From Chloroflexaceae bacterium (GTDB lineage Bacteria > Chloroflexota > Chloroflexia > Chloroflexales > Chloroflexaceae), in NCBI GenBank assembly GCA_012031225.1, contig JAAUTZ010000002.1, positions 26,080 to 80,314 of the forward strand: a stretch of 54,235 bases of DNA, in the 5' to 3' direction. The position numbers were made by a program, and so were the translations under genes. Numbering within the stretch: the stretch's first letter is position 1; every line of letters starts with the position of its first letter. The notes under the pieces were generated by a model that saw nothing but the letters and a program-made list of their open reading frames with translations, was not told where the DNA came from and searched no databases. Shown in pieces: positions 40,879-48,626 of this stretch.

Positions 40879-42990
40879 TCAAGGGGTAGCTACTGGCACC
40901 ACCCGCAGATCCGCGATGAGCAGATGCAGCATGCGCGGATCACGCGCATCGCCGAGCCGGGCGGCGGGCTGGGCTGGCTCGGCTACTGTGAACTGGAGCA
41001 CCGAATCACCTGCTGGCAGCCACACCGGCCCCACCCGCAGCTCGCGCTCGGCCGTGATGCTGGTTTCCGTGAGCGGCTGCCCATTCAGGGCCAGCGTGAG
41101 CGTGGTGGTTGGCTGGACACTGGCGGCGACCCGAAAGCTGAGCATGGCGGCCTGTGGCTGGACCGTCTCAAGGTACAGCGCGGCGGGGGCCACCATCCAG
41201 TAGCGCGGCTGTGCATGGTGTAGCTCACAGGGATACCAACCAGCCCCATAGGTCATGCGAATATAGTCGGGAGTACGTTTGCCATGAATGTACACCTCTC
41301 CAATAGCAGCACCACTGGGAGGAATCGGGTTGCGAATCACGATCTGGAGAAAGCGCGTTGATACTGGCGCAAAGGCAATTTCCTGCAACCGTTGTTGGTC
41401 ACTGCGGTAGTGCTGGTTTGCTACGGGCAACCAGCAGTTGCCATCGTTGGAAACGGTGACATCGAGGTCAAATGGTGGCAAGGGCTGAGTCAGATCATGC
41501 ACGAACGTCACCTGCTCGATAGTATTGGTCTGTGCCATATCAATGACCATGCGCGTGCCTGACGGTAGATTAGGCGGCAGTGCCACCCCAGTGAAGGCTA
41601 ATCCGTCGCGTAATAAAGGATTGTACCGGGGGGTAGCGGTAAATTGGTACGCGGCATCATCCGCAGCGCGGATTGTCATCTGCCAGCGAAACCGCTCAAG
41701 TACGTGCCGTGGATCGGGGGTTGGTTTGGCAAGGTGGGCGTAGCCATACAACCCACCCACAAACACCAATGGGATGGCTAGCCCACCAGCGATACGCCAA
41801 CGTTCACGCGCATCACGCAGATCGCTCTGCACAAGGGCGATAACCCCGACTACTCCCGCCGTCGTAAGGAAGGGAACCCACGGCAGAAAGAACCGCATCG
41901 CGTTGTATTTGATATGCTCCTGCCCCGTAAATTCATAGGTTCCATAATAGACAAAGGCGAGCAGGAGACTTGCCCCTGCCGCGCCAATGAGTGCCGGACG
42001 CGCCTGTGCCATTGTGAGCAGGCCTAGCCCGACGAAGATCAGGATGAAGAGCGCAGCGGCCAAACTTGCCACATCCGGCTCATAGATTGCATTCTGATAG
42101 AATACGTGGGGATTGATGAACATGCTAAACAGGTGATAGCCGAGAAAATCCCATGAACGGCTCTCTAGTCCGGCAACACTGTTGCCAAAGGTGGGGCTAG
42201 GGACGGCGTGGTAGGGCGTGATGAACGGCGAGCCAAAAGCAACCTGATGCACATAGCCAGTGAAGATCACAAGCGGCAGCGATGCCAAACCCGCCACCAC
42301 CGTGAGGGTAAAACGTTCGCGCCATGTCGGGGCAAGGTTGTACAGCACGAGCAGCGCGAGTGGCACGAGCAACACCACATCGCCGTAGCGCGTGGCTAGC
42401 ACCCAACTCATCAGCACCCCCACCGCCCCGGCACTTGCTAAACGCCAGCGTGGGCCAACATCGCTGAGGATGAGCAGGCTCATGCAGGCAAACGCGACTA
42501 CCGTGTTATTCCATGTGTTGTAGAAGAACTCGGCGAAATGCGTGCTGTGGCTCAAGAGGATGACCGCAAGCACGCTGATTTCAATCGGCAAGAACCAGTG
42601 CAACAGGCGCAGCGTCAGCAGCATCGTGCCCACGTAGAGTAGCAGCAAAGGTATCAGGAACGGATCATTCGGCATCAGGACCGTGAATGGGGCAATGAAT
42701 AACGCCATGCCGGGCCCGTGCTGCACGGTGCTGATCGTCCCGTGGATTAGCTCGTGGGCGAGGGTTGCGTAGCTCTGCTGATCAAACCAGCCATACCAGC
42801 CGCGATCAACGCCCGCCCGCCAGCGTGGGTGAAAGGGGCTATTCCAGCGCAGGAAAAGGAAATGAGCGGTACTGTACAGGGCCACAAGGATGGCTGCACG
42901 GCGCAGTGAAAGCAGGTGCGATCTATCTGCCAACGGATGGGGTACGGGGGATTGGTTTGGGGTTGGCGAATTGTCAGTGCTCGTTGGCAT
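40879..42990 (-). CDS. Multi-pass membrane glycosyltransferase-like protein with C-terminal discoidin-like domain
   Basis: The product is 703 residues. Residues 30-440 contain about ten hydrophobic segments and a loop with Asp/Arg near the start (WRAGVDRGWYGWFDQQSY), resembling GT39/GT83-type (ArnT/PMT-like) lipid-linked sugar transferases. The C-terminal 250 residues are soluble and beta-rich. SNDGNCWLPVANQHY ... FLQIVIRNP ... IGEVYIHGKR looks like an F5/8C (discoidin) carbohydrate-binding fold. The start at 42990 lies only 9 bp after a -10 element, so the mRNA may be leaderless. Substrate unknown. Confidence 0.7.
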   Translation of the reverse strand: MPTSTDNSPTPNQSPVPHPLADRSHLLSLRRAAILVALYSTAHFLFLRWNSPFHPRWRAGVDRGWYGWFDQQSYATLAHELIHGTISTVQHGPGMALFIAPFTVLMPNDPFLIPLLLLYVGTMLLTLRLLHWFLPIEISVLAVILLSHSTHFAEFFYNTWNNTVVAFACMSLLILSDVGPRWRLASAGAVGVLMSWVLATRYGDVVLLVPLALLVLYNLAPTWRERFTLTVVAGLASLPLVIFTGYVHQVAFGSPFITPYHAVPSPTFGNSVAGLESRSWDFLGYHLFSMFINPHVFYQNAIYEPDVASLAAALFILIFVGLGLLTMAQARPALIGAAGASLLLAFVYYGTYEFTGQEHIKYNAMRFFLPWVPFLTTAGVVGVIALVQSDLRDARERWRIAGGLAIPLVFVGGLYGYAHLAKPTPDPRHVLERFRWQMTIRAADDAAYQFTATPRYNPLLRDGLAFTGVALPPNLPSGTRMVIDMAQTNTIEQVTFVHDLTQPLPPFDLDVTVSNDGNCWLPVANQHYRSDQQRLQEIAFAPVSTRFLQIVIRNPIPPSGAAIGEVYIHGKRTPDYIRMTYGAGWYPCELHHAQPRYWMVAPAALYLETVQPQAAMLSFRVAASVQPTTTLTLALNGQPLTETSITAERELRVGPVWLPAGDSVLQFTVAEPAQPAARLGDARDPRMLHLLIADLRVVPVATP

Positions 42991-42999
42991 TGCGTGGCA

Positions 43000-43008
43000 A
43001 GTATACCA
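43000..43008 (-). promoter_or_regulatory. Extended -10 promoter, proximal, of the glycosyltransferase-like gene
   Basis: Minus strand TATGGTATACT: TG-G-TATACT (TATACT 43000-43005), 9 bp before ATG 42990 and no ribosome site. Confidence 0.6.
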
Positions 43009-43071
43009 TAGCGTGTTGGTTATGCGGTGCAGCGCAAGTTATGGGCAACGCTGATCCACTGTTCGGCTGCC

Positions 43072-43080
43072 AGTATACCA
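43072..43080 (-). promoter_or_regulatory. Extended -10 promoter, distal, of the glycosyltransferase-like gene
   Basis: A second minus-strand GCTATGGTATACT, identical over 13 bp to the proximal copy and 72 bp upstream of it. Confidence 0.5.
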
Positions 43081-43148
43081 TAGCTTGGCTGCGGATTGGC
43101 TACGGGCTAAGGATTCATCTGCGCTTAAGCCTTGCACCTTGCGCGAAG

Positions 43149-43157
43149 TGTTATACT
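43149..43157 (+). promoter_or_regulatory. Extended -10 promoter of the DUF305 gene
   Basis: TG-T-TATACT, 18 bp before ATG 43176, short leader with a GAAGGAG-like site. Confidence 0.55.
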
Positions 43158-43175
43158 CTTAAGTAATGGATAGAA

Positions 43176-43748
43176 ATGAAGGAGAACTGTATACAACAGA
43201 TTGTGATCGCATGGCTGCTGCTTGGGCTGCTGGGTGCGTGTGCCGCACCCGCTCCTCCCGCAGCGGATACGCCGGAACAGAGCGGGCAGGCTGGACACAG
43301 GATGGGGGCAAGCGACGAACCCTACGACGCGCTGTTCATTGATAGTATGATCGTGCATCATCAAGGCGCACTCGATATGGCTGAAGCGGCTCTGGCGGAA
43401 GCCCAACGCCCCGAACTGCGCGAGATGGCCACGGCGATCCTCGCTACGCAGCAAGCCGAGATCGAGCAGATGCAGGCGTGGCGAGCGCAGTGGTACCCCG
43501 ATCTGCCGCCCACCAGCGGCATGGATATGGATATGGGCCCGATGGAAGTTGCCACCGACAGCCCCGATCCGTTTGAGATCCGCTTCATTGATGCGATGAT
43601 CCCGCATCATGAAGGGGCGGTGCATATGGCTGAGGATGCCCTGAACAATGCCGAACACGCCGAACTGAAAGCAATGGCAACTGAGATTATCGCGGCCCAG
43701 CAAGCCGAGATTGCTCAGATGCGCCAGTGGCGCGAACAGTGGCAGTAG
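43176..43748 (+). CDS. DUF305 lipoprotein with two DUF305 halves
   Basis: A 190-residue protein beginning with a signal peptide and lipobox (LLLGLLGACAAP; Cys about 22). It has two repeats of the same four-helix-like unit: FIDSMIVHHQGALDMAEAAL and FIDAMIPHHEGAVHMAEDAL, each followed by AEL...MATxI...QQAEIxQM. The paired HH motifs and a Met-rich linker (MDMDMGPM) suggest copper or another metal; DUF305 proteins often sit with copper genes. It is anchored outside the cytoplasmic membrane. Function otherwise unknown. Confidence 0.88.
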   Translation: MKENCIQQIVIAWLLLGLLGACAAPAPPAADTPEQSGQAGHRMGASDEPYDALFIDSMIVHHQGALDMAEAALAEAQRPELREMATAILATQQAEIEQMQAWRAQWYPDLPPTSGMDMDMGPMEVATDSPDPFEIRFIDAMIPHHEGAVHMAEDALNNAEHAELKAMATEIIAAQQAEIAQMRQWREQWQ

Positions 43749-43759
43749 CCACGTCTAGT

Positions 43760-43777
43760 TTGTGAGCAATTGTGAGC
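43760..43777 (+). repeat. Direct repeat TTGTGAGC-AA-TTGTGAGC
   Basis: Two identical octamers one helical turn (10 bp) apart, 19 bp before the RidA ATG, within the likely leader or promoter. Confidence 0.5.
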
Positions 43778-43795
43778 GTATGAAGGAGAAACATC

Positions 43796-44191
43796 ATGAC
43801 CCGCACCGTGATCCATGCAGCGCACGCGCCGCCTGCCCTAGGCCCCTATTCCCACGCGATCCGCACCGAGCAGTTCGTGTTTGCCTCTGGGCAGGTGCCG
43901 CTTGATCCCGCGACCAATCAGCTTGTCGCAGGTGATGTTGCTGCCCAGACGCGACAGGTCCTGCTCAATGTGCAGGCGATCCTGACAGCGGCAGGTACAT
44001 CGCTAGCGAATGTGGTCAAGACTACCGTATTCCTCGCGGATATAGCCGACTTCGCCGCGATGAATGCCGTCTATGCCGAATTCTTCCCTGCCGATCCGCC
44101 CGCCCGTTCGACGTTTCAAGTTGCAGCCCTGCCCCTCGGCGCACAGGTTGAGATCGAAGTCGTTGCGCTGGTGGCAGTGCCGCCTGCGTAA
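43796..44191 (+). CDS. RidA-family enamine/imine deaminase
   Basis: A 131-residue YjgF/YER057c/UK114 protein. GPYSHAIRTEQFVFASGQVP, VVKTTVFLADIADFAAMNAVYAEFF-type helix and PPARSTFQVAALPLGAQVEI (with the conserved active-site Arg) are present. RidA hydrolyses reactive 2-aminoacrylate-type imines from PLP enzymes. AAGGAG precedes the ATG. It is unlinked by function to the neighbours. Confidence 0.93.
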   Translation: MTRTVIHAAHAPPALGPYSHAIRTEQFVFASGQVPLDPATNQLVAGDVAAQTRQVLLNVQAILTAAGTSLANVVKTTVFLADIADFAAMNAVYAEFFPADPPARSTFQVAALPLGAQVEIEVVALVAVPPA

Positions 44192-44247
44192 TCGGGAACG
44201 ATAGCCCTGACAGTGATTCGTGGTTGTGCAGTAGCCGCATTAAGCTA

Positions 44248-44256
44248 TGGTATAAT
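44248..44256 (+). promoter_or_regulatory. Extended -10 promoter of phaE-phaC
   Basis: TATGGTATAAT followed by TTGGAAAA, the same 17-bp pattern (one mismatch) as the promoter at 35062-35078. No clear -35. Confidence 0.65.
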
Positions 44257-44426
44257 TTGGAAAACATTCTCGCAAGCATGCGTCAACTGGCGGAACCAAA
44301 CGTGAGCTTCGCTGGGTGTGGCTGGCGTGCAGCTGCACCTATATCGGTGGTAGCAATGATGCTGCTTACTCCTGTGCATTGGTCAAGCGAGCATGTTCTG
44401 GACGAGTGTAACGACCCGGACTACCC

Positions 44427-44448
44427 TGACAGCAGGGTTATGCTGTCA
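44427..44448 (+). promoter_or_regulatory. Leader hairpin before phaE
   Basis: TGACAGCA-N6-TGCTGTCA, perfect 8-bp arms, about 70 nt before the phaE ATG. No T-run after it, so a binding site or RNA structure is as likely as an attenuator. Confidence 0.45.
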
Positions 44449-44516
44449 CATCGTTAAGATGAGGCAAGGCACGCATACCAAACCGAACCGCGATAGCCGT
44501 GTAAGGAGGAATACGA

Positions 44517-45614
44517 ATGACATGGCGTGAACAAGCAGACTCAATGTCGAAACTCTGGATGGACAGCCAACGACAACTCATCACCAACTGGGCTGATCTG
44601 ATGCAAAGCGGCACCGTAATGCCAAATAGCATGCCAATGATGGGTGCGTACCCGGATTTGATTGAGCCGTGGCGGAAGCTCTATGGGCAGAGCATGGATA
44701 CGATGCTGTCAGATAGCAGTGCCCTCTCGCGTGAATTTGCCCAGCAGATCACCACGAGCCAAGCCACGATGATGCGCTTGATCGAGATGACCACGCGGGC
44801 ATGGCAGACGCTGGTTCCGCGTCTTGATGCCGGTGAAGATTGGACGACTGCCCTAAGCGGCTATATGGCGCAGATACGCCAGCAGACCCTTGACCAGAAT
44901 GGGATTATGCACGCCGCGAAAAGCACCAATGAATTGTGGGCACTCTACCTTGAGCAGATGCAATTCCTCAGCCGCCCCTACATGGATGCCTTCAAGCAGA
45001 TGCCCGGTTCGATGAGCAATACCCTTGTTGGCAATGCCAATTCGAGTGACGTGTCCAACTTGTACTGGACAGCCTATCAAGAGACGTTTGGACGGCTCGT
45101 CAATATGCCCGGCTTCGGCTTCACCCGCGAGCTTCAGCAGAAAGTGCTAACTGGGTTTGGCGCGTGGACGGAACTCCGCCGGGCTAGCGTAGACTTCCAA
45201 CTGGCTCTGGCAACAGCATGGGAGACGATCTACGAGAAGGTGCTGAATGAGATGATGATGCGTTCGGAGCAGGGCAACCCGATTACCAGCATCGCGGACC
45301 TCACGCGCCTGTGGACAGCAGCGGCTGACCAAGGCTTGGAGCAGGTGTTCCGCTCAGACCAGTATCTTGAGGCCCAGCGCAACTTTGTCAATGCAGCGAT
45401 GAAGTATCGCCTGCATGAGCGCGAGGTGTATGAAACCTTTGCCCAGATGAGCAATATTCCCACCCGCACCGAAGTGGATGAAGCCCATCGCAACATTTAC
45501 GAGCTGCGCCGTGAATTGCGGGCATTAAAGAAGCAACTCAAGTCGGTAGCTAATGCCGCTGCAACCAATGGACAGCAGACTGAGGCTCCTGAAGTCGCTA
45601 GCCCCACCGAGTAA
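44517..45614 (+). CDS. phaE: Class III PHA synthase subunit PhaE
   Basis: The product is 365 residues, helical and Met/Gln-rich, starting MTWREQADSMSKLWMDSQRQ after GTAAGGAGG. PhaE features: W-rich N-terminus (WAD, WRKLYGQ), the region LQQKVLTGFGAWTELRRASV, and the C-terminal IPTRTEVDEAHRNIYELRRE with a coiled coil LRALKKQL. PhaE partners PhaC in class III synthases. phaC follows after 102 bp, which fixes the assignment. The E subunit stimulates and stabilises PhaC; no catalytic residues are expected. Confidence 0.93.
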   Translation: MTWREQADSMSKLWMDSQRQLITNWADLMQSGTVMPNSMPMMGAYPDLIEPWRKLYGQSMDTMLSDSSALSREFAQQITTSQATMMRLIEMTTRAWQTLVPRLDAGEDWTTALSGYMAQIRQQTLDQNGIMHAAKSTNELWALYLEQMQFLSRPYMDAFKQMPGSMSNTLVGNANSSDVSNLYWTAYQETFGRLVNMPGFGFTRELQQKVLTGFGAWTELRRASVDFQLALATAWETIYEKVLNEMMMRSEQGNPITSIADLTRLWTAAADQGLEQVFRSDQYLEAQRNFVNAAMKYRLHEREVYETFAQMSNIPTRTEVDEAHRNIYELRRELRALKKQLKSVANAAATNGQQTEAPEVASPTE

Positions 45615-45628
45615 TCGCGCTGCGCGAT
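45614..45628 (+). promoter_or_regulatory. Small hairpin in the phaE-phaC gap
   Basis: ATCGCG-CTG-CGCGAT, 6-bp arms, right after the phaE stop. Possibly RNA processing or 3' protection. Confidence 0.3.
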
Positions 45629-45716
45629 ATTCAGTGGAGAGATTGTAACCCTAACCAACGATGGTTTCACGATAGTGCCAATTGTGCCTAGACATACTAG
45701 GGAGGAAGTAGTTACG

Positions 45717-46817
45717 ATGAAAACATTTCCGATCCAAATCAGCCCCGAAGATGCCACCCAAGAGCTGGCTGAGATGAACCAGAAAGTGGTGCGCGGGCTG
45801 CGTACCCTGAGCCGCCTGACCCACGATGACGTGCAAGTGGGCACGGCTCCGAAAGAGGCCGTGTACCGCGATGGCAAGCTCATCTTGTATCGCCACACCC
45901 CAGTTCTGCCCGAAGCCGACCTGTTCCCGATCCCAGTCCTGATCAGCTATGCGCTTGTCAATCGTCCGGCAGTCGCCGATCTGCAAGAGAATCGCTCGCT
46001 GATCCGCAATCTCGTTAAGCTCGGCCTTGATGTCTACCTGATTGACTGGGGCTACCCTTCCCGCGCTGATCGCTGGTTGTCCCTCGATGATTATGTGAAC
46101 GGCTTCATTGATGGCTGTGTAGAATTCATCTGCGAATCACGCGGGCTGGACCAGATCAACCTGCTGGGGATCTGTCAGGGGGGCACGATGAGCCTGTGCT
46201 ATACCTCGCTGCACCCCGAAAAGATCAAGAACCTGATCGTCATGGTTACGCCGGTAGACTTCCACGCGCCTGCGGCGGATGGCACCCCGCCGGGCTTGCT
46301 CAATGTGTGGGGCAGAGGCATGGATGTCAACCTGATGGTTGAGGCAATGGGCAACGTGCCCGGCGACTTGATGAACTTCGGCTTCCTGATGTTGCAGCCG
46401 TTTGGCTTGAATGTCCAGAAGTATACCGATGTGGTAGATATTATGGAGGATGAAGGCAAGTTGCTCAACTTCCTGCGGATGGAAGAGTGGATCTTTGACA
46501 GCCCCGATCAAGCTGGTGTCATGTTTGCCCAGTTCGTCACCGAGTTCTTCCAAAAGAATAAGCTGATCAAGGGCGAAGTCCAGATCGCGAATGAGACCGT
46601 GAACTTGGCGAACATCAAGCAGCCCGTGCTGAACATCTTCGCCGAGAAGGATCACCTCGTCCCACCGCCTGCATCAAAGGCTCTCGCCCAGATCGTCGGT
46701 GCCGAAGACTACACCGAAGTGGCGTTCCCCGTTGGGCACATCGGCATGTACGTCAGTGGCAAAGCCCAAAAGGATTTAGCCCCCCTGATCAACGATTGGG
46801 TGCGGGCCCACGCCTAA
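45717..46817 (+). CDS. phaC: Class III poly(3-hydroxyalkanoate) synthase PhaC
   Basis: The product is 366 residues, alpha/beta-hydrolase fold. The lipase-box-like active site is GICQGG with Cys153, preceded by LVKLGLDVYLIDWGYPSRAD. Catalytic Asp is in FAEKDHLVPP and catalytic His in VGHIGMYVSG. The short length (versus about 570 residues for class I) and adjacency to PhaE make this class III, using 3-hydroxybutyryl-CoA. The start at 45717 has GGGAGGAAG; an earlier in-frame ATG at 45675 is not homologous. Expected on granule surfaces. Confidence 0.96.
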   Translation: MKTFPIQISPEDATQELAEMNQKVVRGLRTLSRLTHDDVQVGTAPKEAVYRDGKLILYRHTPVLPEADLFPIPVLISYALVNRPAVADLQENRSLIRNLVKLGLDVYLIDWGYPSRADRWLSLDDYVNGFIDGCVEFICESRGLDQINLLGICQGGTMSLCYTSLHPEKIKNLIVMVTPVDFHAPAADGTPPGLLNVWGRGMDVNLMVEAMGNVPGDLMNFGFLMLQPFGLNVQKYTDVVDIMEDEGKLLNFLRMEEWIFDSPDQAGVMFAQFVTEFFQKNKLIKGEVQIANETVNLANIKQPVLNIFAEKDHLVPPPASKALAQIVGAEDYTEVAFPVGHIGMYVSGKAQKDLAPLINDWVRAHA

Positions 46818-46887
46818 CCCGCCTAATGGGCGCGGACCATTGCACTACTACGTCACCGTAGGACTGAACCCAGATCGAAGGGTATGA

Positions 46888-46915
46888 CAGGGAAGGAGCC
46901 ACTGCCTTCCCTGTT
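46888..46915 (+). terminator. Hairpin between phaC and the third pha gene
   Basis: ACAGGGAAGG-N8-CCTTCCCTGT, perfect 10-bp arms, 30 bp before ATG 46946. Not followed by a T-run; partial terminator or mRNA stabiliser. Confidence 0.5.
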
Positions 46916-46945
46916 GTACCCCGCTGAGGAACGAGGAGAACCAGT

Positions 46946-47470
46946 ATGACACCGAATGTCTTTATGGAAGCATGGTTGCGGATGATTACCGAAGGTGCCC
47001 GCGGCAGTACCGATGCCCTTGATACGATGAAGCTGATGACCACCACCCCCACCTCCCCCGACGATATGCTGCGCCTGATGCGCCGCTTTATGCCCACTGG
47101 GACTAGCCTGCCGATGACCCCGGATGGCTTGACCTCGACCATGGAAGAGTATTGGGGGATGCTAGGGGTTGTACCGCGCTATCGCTATCTAGAGGTGCTT
47201 GAGCGCAACGAGCAACTGCGCCGCCGTTTGGATGAAGCTGAGCGCAAGCTCAACCAGATGCGCCAACTCTCTGGGGCCCGTGAGCAGACCACCGAAGAAG
47301 CGCAGAAGATGTTCACCCTCTGGTCATCTATGATGGCGGAGACGGTGCGGATGCAGAATGAGTGGGTGCGCTCGGTTTCAAGCCTTGGGAAAGGCGCAAG
47401 TGAAACTGAAACAGCAGCCAGCCTTGAGGCGGCGGATCACCCCGAACCGACCTCGCCGAGCAACACCTAG
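46946..47470 (+). CDS. PhaE-like/phasin-type helical protein
   Basis: The product is 174 residues, Met-rich at the N-terminus. It has VVPRYRYLEVLERNEQLRRR followed by a coiled coil (LDEAERKLNQMRQL), then WSSMMAETVRMQNEWVRSVS. The Pro-x-Arg plus coiled coil and the MxW...EWV helix repeat themes from PhaE (44517) and the protein at 14745. It is third in the phaE-phaC operon with AGGAG before the ATG. A granule-binding or synthase-accessory role is inferred. A terminator follows and converges with argC. Confidence 0.7.
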   Translation: MTPNVFMEAWLRMITEGARGSTDALDTMKLMTTTPTSPDDMLRLMRRFMPTGTSLPMTPDGLTSTMEEYWGMLGVVPRYRYLEVLERNEQLRRRLDEAERKLNQMRQLSGAREQTTEEAQKMFTLWSSMMAETVRMQNEWVRSVSSLGKGASETETAASLEAADHPEPTSPSNT

Positions 47471-47496
47471 TAGCTTCAGCTGTGGGTAGCGCAATG

Positions 47497-47521
47497 CCAC
47501 CGGACTACAGCAGTCCGGTGG
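47497..47521. terminator. Terminator of the phaE-phaC operon
   Basis: CCACCGGACT-N5-AGTCCGGTGG followed by TTTC. It overlaps the last codons of the convergent argC gene, so the hairpin sequence also codes. Confidence 0.75.
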
Positions 47522-48500
47522 TTTCATCATAGCCAAACATAATGTTCATGTTCTGCACCGCCTGCCCCGATGCACCTTTGAGAAGGTTATCTTCCACCGA
47601 GACGAGGATATATTGCCCACGGGCAACATCCACCACCTGCACGCCAATCACGCACAGGTTGGTGTTGACAACGTGGCGTAGTTCGGGCAGTGTGCCATGC
47701 GGCAACACACGCACAAACGGCTCATCATGATAGGTGGCATAGGCGGCAAGCATAGTTGCCGGATCGGTAGCGGGCTGGAGGCTGACATACAGCGTCGAGA
47801 GGATGCCCCGAAACACGGGCAGCATGTGCGGCGCAAAGGTGATCTGGCAGCCCGTCTCCTGCTCCATCTCGGCAATGTGGCGGTGGCTGTAGCCCACATT
47901 GTAGGCACTGAAGTTATCGTACCGTTCGCCAAAGTGCGTTTTGAGGGAGACGGAACGCCCCGCGCCAGAGATGCCCGATTTGCTATCTACAATCACGCTG
48001 GGGCTAGCCAGCAAGCCGGCCTGCACCAGTGGCCCAAGCGCAAGGATCACGCTGGTCGGGTAGCAGCCCGGATTGGCTACGAGGCGAGCCGTGCGAATAC
48101 GTGCGCGGTACCGTTCGGGTAGCCCGTACACCGCTTCATCTAGGAGCTGCGGGGCGGTGTGTTCGCTGCCATACCAACGCTGATAGGCGGCGGCAGAATG
48201 CAGGCGAAAGTCGGCACTCAGGTCAATGACACGCACACCGGCGGCCAATGCCTGTTGCACCGTCGGGATCGTTGTGCCGTGTGGCAAGCAACAAAAGACA
48301 ACATCTACCCCATCTAGATCTACCTGCTCAGCACTGATTAGGGGCACATCAAGGACCGTCGGGTACACATCGGCGAGGCGTTGCCCGGCAGCCGAACGCG
48401 CCGTGGCAAAGCCCAGCCGGACGTGCGGGTGGCGGTGCAGAAGCTGCACCAATTCAACCCCGGTGTAGCCTGTTGCGCCGTAGATGCCTGCGGTAATCAT
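47505..48500 (-). CDS. argC: N-acetyl-gamma-glutamyl-phosphate reductase
   Basis: Arginine pathway enzyme (331 residues) reducing N-acetylglutamyl phosphate with NADPH. NADP motif GATGYTGVELVQLL, catalytic cysteine in VANPGCYPTSV, and HRHIAEMEQE / HMLPVFRGILST are intact. The stop lies in the terminator stem of the opposing operon. No other arg gene is visible, so it is a lone arg gene here, as in many Chloroflexota. Confidence 0.96.
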   Translation of the reverse strand: MITAGIYGATGYTGVELVQLLHRHPHVRLGFATARSAAGQRLADVYPTVLDVPLISAEQVDLDGVDVVFCCLPHGTTIPTVQQALAAGVRVIDLSADFRLHSAAAYQRWYGSEHTAPQLLDEAVYGLPERYRARIRTARLVANPGCYPTSVILALGPLVQAGLLASPSVIVDSKSGISGAGRSVSLKTHFGERYDNFSAYNVGYSHRHIAEMEQETGCQITFAPHMLPVFRGILSTLYVSLQPATDPATMLAAYATYHDEPFVRVLPHGTLPELRHVVNTNLCVIGVQVVDVARGQYILVSVEDNLLKGASGQAVQNMNIMFGYDETTGLL

Positions 48501-48540
48501 TGCTTGCTCCCTTCCTGTTCACGCTTTCACACCATGCGCT

Positions 48541-48549
48541 ATTGTAGCA
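48541..48549 (-). promoter_or_regulatory. Extended -10 promoter of argC
   Basis: Minus strand TATGCTACAAT (TGC-TACAAT), 40 bp before ATG 48500. Confidence 0.55.
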
Positions 48550-48626
48550 TAGCTTGTCGCTTTGGGCGGGCTGTGCTACGATGCATGAGCATAAACTGAA
48601 TTGCAATTGCGGTGGAGGAACAACCT

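Larger units (their letters stand above)
44192..44516. other. Intergenic region and long leader of the phaE-phaC operon
   Basis: These 325 bp hold the phaE promoter (44248-44256) and a leader of about 255 nt with a stable hairpin (44427-44448). A 59-codon frame from ATG 44279 to 44457 lacks a ribosome site and I do not call it. Confidence 0.6.

Noticed and set aside
44279-44458. 59-codon frame in the phaE leader
   Set aside because: No ribosome site, two hairpin arms inside it, and no similarity I can recognise; kept only as part of the leader.
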